A stretch of 14,045 nucleotides of DNA. Source: Conidiobolus incongruus B7586. Lineage: Eukaryota; Entomophthoromycota; Entomophthoromycetes; Entomophthorales; Conidiobolaceae. A program made the position numbers and the translations under genes. Positions 1 to 8,681 of this stretch are shown here, one piece after another. The stretch spans positions 1 to 14,045 of the forward strand of contig JNEM01014500.1 in NCBI GenBank assembly GCA_000697335.1. The letters run 5' to 3'. Under the pieces are notes generated by a model. It was given only the letters and a program-made list of their open reading frames with translations. It made no database searches and was not told where the DNA came from. Numbering within the stretch: the stretch's first letter is position 1; every line of letters starts with the position of its first letter.

Positions 1-3000
1 TTATTAAATTATTAATAATATATTAATAATTTATTTAACCAAAATATATGATATATTATTATAAAATGACTAATAAATCTGAATTTATCAATATATCAAA
101 GTTTTTTTAAGTTATATTTTAAATAATTAAGTTAATCTATATTCATATATCAGATATTTAACTGCTATCACAAATTACAGATTTTTTTTTAAAAAATGAT
201 TTTTTAATATATCAAAATAATTTAATTCTTTTCTAATATCATTAGCTTTAATCATTTTTAAATATCAAAGTCAATATTATTTATCATACTTAAAGGGTAT
301 ATCAAATATGAACAAATTGAGAATAACATTGTTTGAATTTTTAATTATGGATTAGTTGATTGGAAATATCTTTATAGAGATCTACATATAATGAGACATG
401 TCTTCAAAGTTGTTGAACTTATTAGTTATTATAATATTAGACTATTTAATATTAATTAAAGTTATATATCAAGCTAATTTTATGTTATAATATTGAACTA
501 ATATTGGTTGATAATCAGACTTTATTTTGCCCATTGATTATCTTATTGAATTTGAAGATATAATATTTTAGAACAACTGTATAATGCTAATATTAGAATA
601 ATATTTATATGAGTGATTCTAAGCAAGGTATTACCTTTTTTGAAGGCGACTAAATCATCACATACTGTTGGTCTATTTTGTATTTTTTATTTTGATGTAT
701 AGTATATAATTATAAGGCTGGCAACATTTCAATTATGAAACATATAATTTATCTACAATATAATTTTGTTGAATTTTAGTTATAATACATAGTACAACTC
801 TATCTAATCGAATCGAATTTAAATTTAATAATGAGTATATCTTATGCAAAATTATTGGTCAATATTCCATTTATAATATCTAAACCATTTCTCAATATTA
901 TACTTATATATTTATATTGATATTAAATATAAAATTTAAAATTTAGAAAATAATTATAATTAAATGATTAATAAAATTCAAAATATAATAGGATATTAAC
1001 TATTGGAGAGTCAGTATTTAATATATTCAATAACAAGAATACGATATGATTCAAATTCTAAAAATATAAACTGATTATAATTCTTATCGATTCAAGTACC
1101 AAATTTGTATCCTATCCAATCTCATTTGTGGTCGGGCCATATTAATCCAATATCGCTTGTAATATTTATGATTTTCTCATAATCAGACCATAAATATTAT
1201 ATTTTTGCATGATATATTTCAAACCATTAGAAAATATATTTATCAAGCCTTATATTAAAATTTGTAAATTAAAAATAAACTAGTTACAAATTCATATAAA
1301 GTGAATAATGTAAACTGTAAATATTATTGGTTGTTAAAAATAAAATTTCAGATTATAAAAGGTTTCTTTTAATCATATTTATGTATTTTGTAGTTTCCAA
1401 GATATCAAGAGAACCTGAATATTTAGACATAGTATATAAATTTAACTCGGAATTGCCAAATCCTTAATTCTATTATATACAATGAAAATTTTCATTATAA
1501 TTAAAATTTCAACAATATTATTCTATTATGATATACTCAATCGTTATAAATGCCTAGTATAATGTTGTTCTATATTGAAAAAACATGTGTTAATCGTTAA
1601 AATTTACCTGATTACATTTCTCACTATTATTAAGGATAATTTGAATTTCTTCATTATTACATGAATTTTAAAAGCCAATTTATTACCACATTTTTATAAT
1701 AATTCTTATATTTAAAATTCATGAAAAATATTATTAATGCTTCCATTAAATTAATATGGATTTATCATAGTTATTTTTTAATTTAATATATTGCTTATGA
1801 TTATTAATAAAAATTATATATTGTTTTATCCTAAATACTATAAAAAATTAATTGATTTAAATTTAACCAAATATTCAAATTGATTTCAATTATATGAATA
1901 TATTGAGGTAATTAATATGAATTGAAATGACCGAAATATAATCTATAATAACTTGATTTATATTAATATCTTTGTATAAGATCAGAGTATTTTATCTACA
2001 ATCCATTGAATAATGGTATCAATTTTATACATATGTTTTCAAATATTATTAGCTAAAAGATTTGAAATATAAAATATATTTGTTTTTGCATTTTACAAAA
2101 AAAGATATTTATCAATTAATTTAAATTGAAAATCCAAATTAAACATTTTTGAATTACCTTATTAAATCTATCTAATAATATTAGCAATTTACATAACACT
2201 ACTATTTACAGATAAGGATTAATTAATTGTTTGTATATTATTTGAAACATATATTATAAAAGCTTAATTATTTCACTCTTTCAAACTAAGTTAACTTTAA
2301 TAATAATTATGAATTAATAAACTTATTATCTATATTATATTTAAAATAAGTGACTACTATTAGTATAATTTAATTTTACAATTAAAATAAACTAAGTTTA
2401 AGTCAATATAGTACAAGGAATCAATTTAAAAAATTAGGAATAATTCTATTGATCAAAAGCTATCTAAAAACATAACTATAGATTTACAAATATTATATTA
2501 ATTAGAGATTTTTTTTAATTTTATTAAATATTTTTCAAAAATTCTTATATATTGTTATATTTTTATTATTGAAAGTAGATGGAACTGATAAATAATCAAT
2601 TTAAGATTATTGTTTTAATATTGAATCATTAATTATATTCTTATAATTTGTTTCTCTTGAAAAACTTATTTAAAATTCAGAATTTATGAAATTTGTCAAT
2701 TCTTAATAAATTTGTAATTTTAATAATATATCAAATCTAGTTTTAATTTTGATCTACTAATATTTAAATGGATTTCAAAATTAGTAATATAATCCTAGTT
2801 AGGAATTTTTCAATCCTAGAGATTTCAAGGGATCCTAAATAAAATTTAAATTATTTCAATATTTAATGAATATCCTTTATCAGATTATATTATAATTCAA
2901 AGCTTTATATAAAGTCAATTATAATTATAGTTATTTATATTGGTTCACTTAAATTATTTTTATCAAAAGATATTAAAATATATAAGATCTCTAACTCATA

Positions 3001-3120
3001 TCTGTCAAAGCCATATATAAAAGTGTATATAACTTGAATTAAACTAATAATCTAATTATAAAAAAATGCAAAATTATAAATTGAATAAAAGTTGAAAACT
3101 ATATTTCAGAATAGAATTTG
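1..3120. other. AT-rich gene-free region
   Basis: I see no intact gene, tRNA or terminal repeat here. The stretch is very AT-rich, but CpA and TpG are common: in 301-600 I hand-counted about 31 CpA+TpG against 20 ApC+GpT. It therefore differs from the transposon block at the right end and does not look RIP-mutated. The longest open frame I noticed is about 48 codons around 1321-1464 on the plus strand, with no start context or recognisable domain. A perfect 13-nt palindrome centred on T lies at 625-637 (AAGGTA/TACCTT). Confidence 0.6.
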
Positions 3121-3121
3121 T

Positions 3122-3139
3122 GTGATATCATCATATCAC
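3122..3139. promoter_or_regulatory. Inverted repeat upstream of SOD copy 1
   Basis: GTGATAT and ATATCAC form perfect 7-bp arms separated by CATC. It sits about 145 nt before the ATG and about 55 nt before the TATA box, where a dimeric regulator could bind. The functional role is inference; no factor is recognised. Confidence 0.35.
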
Positions 3140-3147
3140 GTAATTCA

Positions 3148-3154
3148 TTACTAA
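3148..3154 (+). promoter_or_regulatory. Yap1/Pap1-type TTACTAA site (candidate)
   Basis: TTACTAA matches the established binding site of fungal Yap1/Pap1 bZIP factors, which activate oxidative-stress genes. It lies 134 nt upstream of the start codon of a superoxide dismutase gene and 41 nt before its TATA box, the right place and context. A 7-mer of this composition also occurs by chance in AT-rich DNA, so position and gene function are the main support. I did not find the same site upstream of copy 2. Confidence 0.35.
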
Positions 3155-3194
3155 TCATGAGATAAATTTGATTTCAATATGGGATTAAATCTAA

Positions 3195-3202
3195 TATAAA
3201 TA
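3195..3202 (+). promoter_or_regulatory. TATA box of SOD copy 1
   Basis: TATAAATA lies 87 nt upstream of the ATG at 3282. The identical octamer stands 69 nt before the ATG of the second copy, so the core promoter seems to have been kept after duplication. A TGACGTGA motif (3217-3224), similar to an ATF/CREB site, follows the box. Confidence 0.6.
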
Positions 3203-3281
3203 TGGAACCCATTCAGTGACGTGAGTGTATTAAGAAACTAAGTAGTTGTTATTATTTTTATTATTATTATCATCATTAAAA

Positions 3282-4083
3282 ATGTCTTTCACCGTTCCTA
3301 ACTTGCCTTACGATTACGAAGCTCTCAACCCTCATGTCGACACTGAGACTATGATCAAGCACCATGATTTCCACCACAAGGCCTACGTCACCAACTTGAA
3401 CAACGCCTTGAGCGTAAGTCCAATTATTAAGTTCTCAATTTCCAGTAGCTCATGAAGCAATTTAGACTCAAAACTTACAACACGATCTCCTCAGCATCCA
3501 AACTAGGGCTGGTGAACTCGGCGCTGCTATCCGCAACAACGGTATGTTAACTTCATTATGATCATGTGTTTTTTGCTAATATCCCAGTTTAGGTGGTGGT
3601 CACTACAACCACTCTCTCTTCTGGAAGTGGATGGCTCCTGTTGGTTCTTCTAACGTTAAGCCCACCGGAAAAGTAAGCTTTACTTATCATTTTATCTACT
3701 TTTCGTTTCCCTAACATTTTGTCTAGCTTGCCGAAAAGATCGATGCTGATTTCGGATCCTTCGATAACTTCAAGAAGGAATTCACCACTGCCGCCACCAC
3801 CCGTTTCGGATCCGGTTGGGCCTGGTTAGGTGTTGACTCCAATGGTAAGCTCGAAGTCACCTCCACTCCCAACCAAGACAATCCTTTGATGGAAGGTGTC
3901 GTTGACAAGAAGCTCATTCCCATCCTTGGTCTCGATGTCTGGGAACATGCTTACTATCTCAAGTATCAAAACCGTCGTCCTGAATACATCGAAAACTGGT
4001 GGAATATAGTCAACTGGGACAATGTCGTCAAATTCTACGATGAGTACGCCTCCAAAGGTCAAATCGTCCCCATCGATGCTTAA
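3282..4083 (+). CDS. Manganese superoxide dismutase, copy 1 (cytosolic, 4 exons)
   Basis: Converts superoxide to hydrogen peroxide and oxygen. Exons 3282-3413, 3466-3541, 3593-3672 and 3727-4083 join to 645 nt, 214 aa, with introns of 52, 51 and 54 nt (phases 0, 1, 0; donors GTAAGT, GTATGT, GTAAGC; branch-like GCTAAT and CTAAC). The N-terminal helical domain carries KHHDFHH (metal ligand His27, His31, Tyr35) and GGGHYNHS (ligand His76). The C-terminal domain carries [15 protein letters not shown] with Gln146 typical of Mn-type enzymes, and the signature DVWEHAYY with ligands Asp166 and His170. Length is normal for the family. The start at 3282 gives the usual LPxLPYxYEAL beginning and leaves no targeting presequence, so a cytosolic site is inferred. 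Third codon positions are GC-rich (29 of 42 in exon 1), suggesting strong expression. Metal choice is predicted from sequence only. Confidence 0.95.
3604..3989 (+). repeat. Gene-conversion tract in SOD copy 1 (likely donor)
   Basis: These 386 nt match 7498-7883 with a single mismatch (C at 3924, T at 7818). The tract spans most of exon 3, all of intron 3 and two thirds of exon 4. Immediately outside it, starting at 3603 and 3990, the genes diverge again. Its C-ending codons agree with the rest of copy 1. Confidence 0.85.
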
Positions 4084-4740
4084 TGAGTTTACAGAATGTA
4101 AGTTGATTTGCTATTTTATCTCATTATCATTATTTCCAACAAGTAAACCTTTATCTATTATTTTATCTTTCTTTTATTAAAGTCATTTTTAATCTTTTTT
4201 TACTATGAAACTCATACCTAGCTATTTTATAACACGTATTTCTCTTTAATTTGCTTTATCACATTAGTATTAAAGTTGATGTACTAACTATTAGTTCAGT
4301 TACTGATTTTATTATATTCCAATTATTATTTTTGTCGTTTATAATATAATTATTCTAACTCCATTTTCATCCTATATAGGATATTTGTCAAAAATTGTAA
4401 TTAAACAAATTTTTTAAATATTTATACCTTTGACATTTTAAAACAAAAATTATATTGTATTAAATGTTAGAAATTTTAGAATAAATAGTATAAAATTGAT
4501 ACTGATGCTTTTATCAACTTTATATTAATGTAAACTGCTTCATTTGATGTTATTATATCAATTTAAATGATAAATGATTAATTGATAATTTATCATATTT
4601 TCCAATAAAAATAAATTCAATATAATTTTCTTATCTTTATTTATTACTTTGACTAAATTTATGATGAAAATCTCCATTATTATATATGCTTTCCAAATAT
4701 TTAAAGGCAATTTCATTAATATAGTTATATATATAATTAT
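4084..4740. other. 3' flank of SOD copy 1, AT-rich, no gene
   Basis: The first 300 nt are T- and C-rich on the plus strand and probably hold the 3' UTR and polyadenylation site. A strong GTAAGT donor-like hexamer at 4098-4103, just after the stop, could start a 3' UTR intron with possible acceptors at 4143 or 4221. I see nothing coding, and CpA/TpG are still common here. Confidence 0.45.
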
Positions 4741-6004
4741 TTCAATAAAAATTGTAAATTGTTTAAAGAATTAAAGTAATAATATACAAATTAAATAATT
4801 ACATAATTTTAAAATTAAAATTAAATAAAAAACTAATATATGATTTAAAAAAATTAATACATTTTTTATTATTAATAACTCTTTCCTATACTTTTATCAT
4901 GTTTTTAAGACTTAAAAAGTAGTTTTTTTAAAAGACTAAAATTAGATATTTTATAAATTAATTAATTTATTGGTAGAAGTTTTTTTCCTATTAATATATT
5001 CTCTAATTACTTAAAATAATTATAATTATATAAGCTGTAATTTAGTAAAAATATTAGATAAGATAATTTTTTTAGGTTTTTATATACACAATATTAGATA
5101 TTTTTAATTTATAAAAACATTATTTAAAAATTATTTTATTTAAATAAGCAATATAAAACTTATTATTAATTGGTATACTTATAAAAAATTAAATAAAAAA
5201 AACCATATACTATTATAATTTATTATAATAATTAAAATTTATTTATAAAATATTTGTTTATTGGAATTTTTGAAAAGGATTATATTAATATTTTATTTTA
5301 TTTTTAAATATAAAATTATATAAAAAAATTTAAAATTCATTAATTATAATATTTTATTATAAAAACCTTTATTTTCAATAATATTTCAAAAAATTTATTT
5401 AACTATAGTTATATTAATTCTCTTATAAGCTTTTGTTAAAATATAAGATATTTATTCATATATTTTATTTATTAATTTAAGTTTAATTTTGAATATATAT
5501 AATAATGAATTTTTTTTATTTTATTAATTAATAAAAAAGTAATAAAAAAAATTAGATATTTAAGTAAATTTTAATTAATATCCCTTTTAATTTTAAAATA
5601 GCAAATCTAATAGTATATGGTAAATTTAAAAAAAGTATTATTTTTAAAATTGTTTATTAATTTTAAATAATTTTAAAGGGTTTATAGTTAAGTTTTAATG
5701 ATGCTAAAATAAAAAACTATTGACAGTCATTATTTAGTTTAAGTATAATTTAACTTAAATTTTAAAAAATACTTTAATGAAAAAATAATTATAATATATA
5801 TTGTAAAAAAATTAATTCTTGAATTTATTATGTATATAATTAATTTTTCAAATTTAGCAATATATTTGAAAAATAAGAAATTAAAAATTTTATAAGTTCT
5901 TCTTTTATTAAGTAATATATATAAAAATTAAAGATTATATTAAAAAAATATTATTTGTAAATAAAAAAAAATTTAATTTTAAATTAATAAAGAATAGAAT
6001 GAAG
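4741..6004. other. Extremely AT-rich block, probably decayed repeat DNA
   Basis: CpG is essentially absent and long runs of A/T dominate. By hand count in 5041-5340, CpA+TpG is about 10 against ApC+GpT about 11, lower than in flanking non-repeat DNA. A piece of about 170 bp resembles a segment near 12290. No intact frame, terminal repeat or recognisable transposase motif could be read, so its origin stays unassigned. Confidence 0.4.
4832..5000 (+). repeat. Diverged dispersed repeat, copy A
   Basis: Aligns in the same orientation with 12290-12450. The best core is ATTAATAACTCTTTCCTATA here and ATTAATAACTTTTTCCTATA there, followed by CTTTT, a run ending in ACTT(A/G)AAAA and a shared TTTTATAAA...AATTTATT further on. 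The similarity is by eye and gapped. Confidence 0.5.
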
Positions 6005-6019
6005 AAAAAAAATGTTGGT

Positions 6020-6025
6020 AAAAAA
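6020..6025 (-). terminator. Pol III terminator of tRNA-Thr
   Basis: Six T on the minus strand (A6 on plus) begin 20 nt beyond the 3' end of the tRNA. A back-up run of eight T lies at 6005-6012. Confidence 0.75.
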
Positions 6026-6044
6026 GGTAGCTGATTTAATAAAT

Positions 6045-6116
6045 GCCTTCTACCAGAATCGAACTGGTGACCTTCCGCTTACTAGGCGGACGCTCTGCCA
6101 ACTGAGCCAAGAAGGC
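6045..6116 (-). tRNA. tRNA-Thr (AGT)
   Basis: A 72-nt cloverleaf without intron. The 7-bp acceptor stem pairs GCCTTCT with AGAAGGC. The D arm has GCTC/GAGC around AGTTGGCA, the anticodon stem is TCCGC/GCGGA with loop CTAGTAA and anticodon AGT (6081-6083), and the T arm is ACCAG/CTGGT around TTCGATT. AGT is expected to be read as inosine-GT and to decode ACU/ACC threonine codons. No CCA is encoded, as usual in eukaryotes. It sits between the two superoxide dismutase genes on the opposite strand. Confidence 0.95.
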
Positions 6117-7100
6117 TATACCCACATATTCTTCAATTGATATATCAATTATTGTTTAATTTAATTAACTTTTCAATTTCACAAACTTAATTGATCTCTA
6201 TATTAATCAAATTCCCTAGTTACATAAATCTAAAATCTAATTTCCATTTTTAATATTTTAATTCAAATTGATTTTACTCTCATTTCTTTTATTAATCCTT
6301 TTAAATTATTATTAAATTTTTTATCTATTACCTTTATTCAGTTTAATCATTACGATAGATATAAAATTGTTTATTCTCTTAATCATTTATAAAATTATTT
6401 AACACAGTATCGTCAAAAAATAGCATCTTATTCAAATAAGAATAATGATTTCAATTCTAAATGTGAATTAAGATAATGAAAGTCTCAAAAAATATTGCCA
6501 ATATAAAGTAAAAGCAGTTTATCTAGATTAAAATGGCCAGTTTGTATTGTATTTGTTTTTACCTCAAAAAACAAGATTAAATGATAATCACCTATATTAT
6601 TTTTGCAATTATTTATTAACTTATAATGTAATATTAAATTATTAGCCATAAATTTTCTAATACATTCTAAGAATAATATTTTAACTATTTTCAAATTCAT
6701 AGATTTTTTCTAAATAAATAAATTTTTCAAAATTAATATTAGGATATGATATAAATACAATATTTTTAAAATAATAATCTAAATATATTCTATAAATGAA
6801 GAAAAAGTTTGTTATAAAATATTCACATGTCAATCTCAAAATGGAAATTAATTTGATTAGATATTTTAAAGTTTATGGACATGTTTTAGGACCTATATTA
6901 ATATTCATGAAATAATATATACATCTTAACAAAATAGGTTGATTATTTTACACTTCATTGAACTAAAGTATAATTAACTGATCTCATCAAAATATCAACC
7001 TAAATCATTTCAACAAGTCTAAATAACTTAATTCAATTCGTTAAATCATTCTGAAACCTTTTGATGATTAAGCATAAATTATCATATAAAGCTCCACCTA
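6117..7100. other. AT-rich intergenic region before SOD copy 2
   Basis: I see no gene. The part next to the tRNA (6117-6420) is strongly C-over-G skewed on the plus strand. An AT-driven minus-strand open frame at 6485-6700 has no domain or promoter. The last 150 nt should hold the upstream promoter of the second superoxide dismutase gene. Confidence 0.5.
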
Positions 7101-7104
7101 ACCA

Positions 7105-7112
7105 TATAAATA
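7105..7112 (+). promoter_or_regulatory. TATA box of SOD copy 2
   Basis: TATAAATA, the same octamer as upstream of copy 1, 69 nt before the ATG at 7174. An in-frame ATG at 7129 lies only 17 nt after the box. Transcription would normally start beyond it, which favours 7174 as the used start. Confidence 0.6.
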
Positions 7113-7173
7113 GAAGTCCATCATCCTAATGACTTTCATCTCAATCCAAAATAATAAATCAAGTGTAAAAAAG

Positions 7174-7995
7174 ATGTCATACCAATTACCAGATTTACCT
7201 TACTCCTACGAAGCTTTAAATCCATATGTCGATACCGAGACGATGATTAAGCATCATGACTTTCATCATAAGAGTTACGTCACTAATCTAAATAATGCTT
7301 TGAAGGTAATTCAATTTCAATTTTAATGGTAGTTGTCTCTTATTTAGTGGGTATTAGGCTCAAAATTTAAAACATGATCTTGTCAATATTCAGGCTAAGG
7401 CTGGCGAATTGGGAGCTGCTATACGTAACAATGGTAAGTTAATGACCATATGGCTATATATTTGAATTATTGATACTAAATTTCAGGTGGTGGTCATTAC
7501 AACCACTCTCTCTTCTGGAAGTGGATGGCTCCTGTTGGTTCTTCTAACGTTAAGCCCACCGGAAAAGTAAGCTTTACTTATCATTTTATCTACTTTTCGT
7601 TTCCCTAACATTTTGTCTAGCTTGCCGAAAAGATCGATGCTGATTTCGGATCCTTCGATAACTTCAAGAAGGAATTCACCACTGCCGCCACCACCCGTTT
7701 CGGATCCGGTTGGGCCTGGTTAGGTGTTGACTCCAATGGTAAGCTCGAAGTCACCTCCACTCCCAACCAAGACAATCCTTTGATGGAAGGTGTCGTTGAC
7801 AAGAAGCTCATTCCCATTCTTGGTCTCGATGTCTGGGAACATGCTTACTATCTCAAGTATCAAAACCGTCGTCCTGAATACATTCAAAATTGGTGGAATG
7901 TAGTCAACTGGGACCAAGTTGTAGAATTTTATGATCACTACGCTTCCAAAGGTCAGGTTGTTCCAGTTTATGAAGGGAATAAATCGCATTTGTAA
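7174..7995 (+). CDS. Manganese superoxide dismutase, copy 2 (possible peroxisomal form, 4 exons)
   Basis: Tandem paralogue of the gene at 3282. Exons 7174-7305, 7358-7433, 7487-7566 and 7621-7995 give 663 nt, 220 aa, with introns of 52, 53 and 54 nt in the same phases (0, 1, 0); intron 2 has a TACTAA branch site. All predicted metal ligands remain (His27, His76, Asp166, His170), with Gln146 and the DVWEHAYY signature. The C-terminus is six residues longer than in copy 1 and ends NKSHL. Ser-His-Leu fits the PTS1 pattern [SAC]-[KRH]-[LM] with a helpful Lys just before it, so import into peroxisomes is a reasonable inference. Exon 1 has AT-rich third positions (15 of 42 G/C), unlike the converted middle. 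An in-frame ATG at 7129 would add 15 residues with three Lys and no acidic residue; I prefer 7174 because of homology and TATA spacing. Confidence 0.95.
7498..7883 (+). repeat. Gene-conversion tract in SOD copy 2 (likely recipient)
   Basis: Matches 3604-3989 at 385 of 386 positions, including all 54 nt of intron 3, while introns 1 and 2 cannot be aligned. The tract has C-ending codons, but the exon parts before and after it in this gene prefer A/T endings. Copy 2 is therefore a mosaic that received sequence from copy 1. Confidence 0.85.
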
Positions 7996-8580
7996 TCATT
8001 TTAATAAGGAGAAATGATATCAAATGGTCATAAGGTCAGAATTGAATCTACTTTTTAAGTGTAGATTTTAAAATATTATGATTATTGTTTACTAACTCAA
8101 TGTTATGATATTTTATCAAGATTTCCATTTTTCACTTATTATTAATAAAATTTTAGCTAAATATTAATTTAAAATTTCAATTGATTGATACATTAACAAA
8201 TTAGTTAATTCGCCATCTTTAAACTTTATCAATCTTATTAAAATAATTTATAATATCTAACTCTAAAACATTACAACAATATAGTAAATGTGACAATAAA
8301 CTTGACATAAAATTAATAATAATATTATTATGTATAATTTTTATCAAAGATTAAAATATAAATACTATCCTTTATTAACCTTAAATTTTTCAATAACAAC
8401 ATTCTCAAAATATTGTTTGAACCATTGATAATATATTAATAAATTAATTAATATTAGTTTGATCGAAAAAATATTATATTATATGATTATCAATTCTGTT
8501 GTTTTTAATATTAATTTTTTGGAATATCTTTGAGAATGTTAAATTTTGTAGATATTATATAGTTTAAAATCAGAAAAATA
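7996..8580. other. 3' flank of SOD copy 2, AT-rich, no gene
   Basis: Holds the 3' UTR of the dismutase gene and AT-rich spacer up to the tRNA-Asp terminator. I see no further gene, and no similarity to the 3' flank of copy 1, so the duplicated unit either ended at the gene or has diverged beyond recognition. Confidence 0.45.
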
Positions 8581-8593
8581 AAAAATGACAAAA
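8581..8593 (-). terminator. Pol III terminator region of tRNA-Asp
   Basis: Read on the minus strand, T4 at 8593-8590 followed by T5 at 8585-8581, 17-30 nt beyond the tRNA 3' end. Weaker than the terminator of the tRNA-Thr gene. Confidence 0.5.
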
Positions 8594-8610
8594 TAGATAT
8601 TATCAATAGC

Positions 8611-8681
8611 TCTCCGGCCGGGAATTGAACCCGGGTCACCCGCGTGACAGGCGGGTATACTCACCACTATACTACCGAAGA
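8611..8681 (-). tRNA. tRNA-Asp (GTC)
   Basis: A 71-nt cloverleaf without intron. The acceptor stem pairs TCTTCGG with CCGGAGA (one T-G wobble at position 4). The D arm has GTAT/GTAT around AGTGGTGA, with a T-G or T-T mismatch typical of tRNA-Asp D stems. The anticodon stem is CCCGC/GCGGG with loop CTGTCAC and anticodon GTC, and the T arm is CCGGG/CCCGG around TTCAATT. It decodes GAC/GAU. No CCA is encoded. Confidence 0.95.

Noticed and set aside
241-1470. Plus-strand frame with protein-looking pieces (for example DWKYLYRDLHIMRHVFKVVE, REPEYLDIVYKFNSELPNP)
   Set aside because: I considered a long decayed gene, but the frame holds about as many stops as expected by chance for this composition (about 31 in 330 codons), so the impression is not supported.
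3246-3281. N-terminal extension of SOD copy 1 reading [12 protein letters not shown]
   Set aside because: The first codon is TTG, not ATG, and the stretch is simply the TTATTATTA-rich 5' UTR. The ATG at 3282 fits homology and the TATA spacing.
3414-3510. Alternative acceptors CAG and TAG at 3495 and 3506 for intron 1 of SOD copy 1
   Set aside because: They break the frame or give stops. TTTAG at 3461-3465 keeps frame, gives a 52-nt intron and the same exon 2 length (76 nt) as copy 2.
3723-4062. Minus-strand open frames opposite exon 4 of SOD copy 1 (66 and 78 codons)
   Set aside because: Antisense shadows of a well-supported exon; no domain or promoter of their own. The same holds opposite copy 2 at 7617-7817 and 7720-7989.
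5041-5240. Possible reverse-transcriptase-like LVYL motif in the AT-rich block
   Set aside because: One four-residue match without supporting neighbours; not enough to assign a retroelement.
6485-6700. Minus-strand open frame of 71 codons
   Set aside because: Composition (Ile, Leu, Asn, Lys, Phe) is what AT-rich spacer gives. No domain, promoter or raised GC content.
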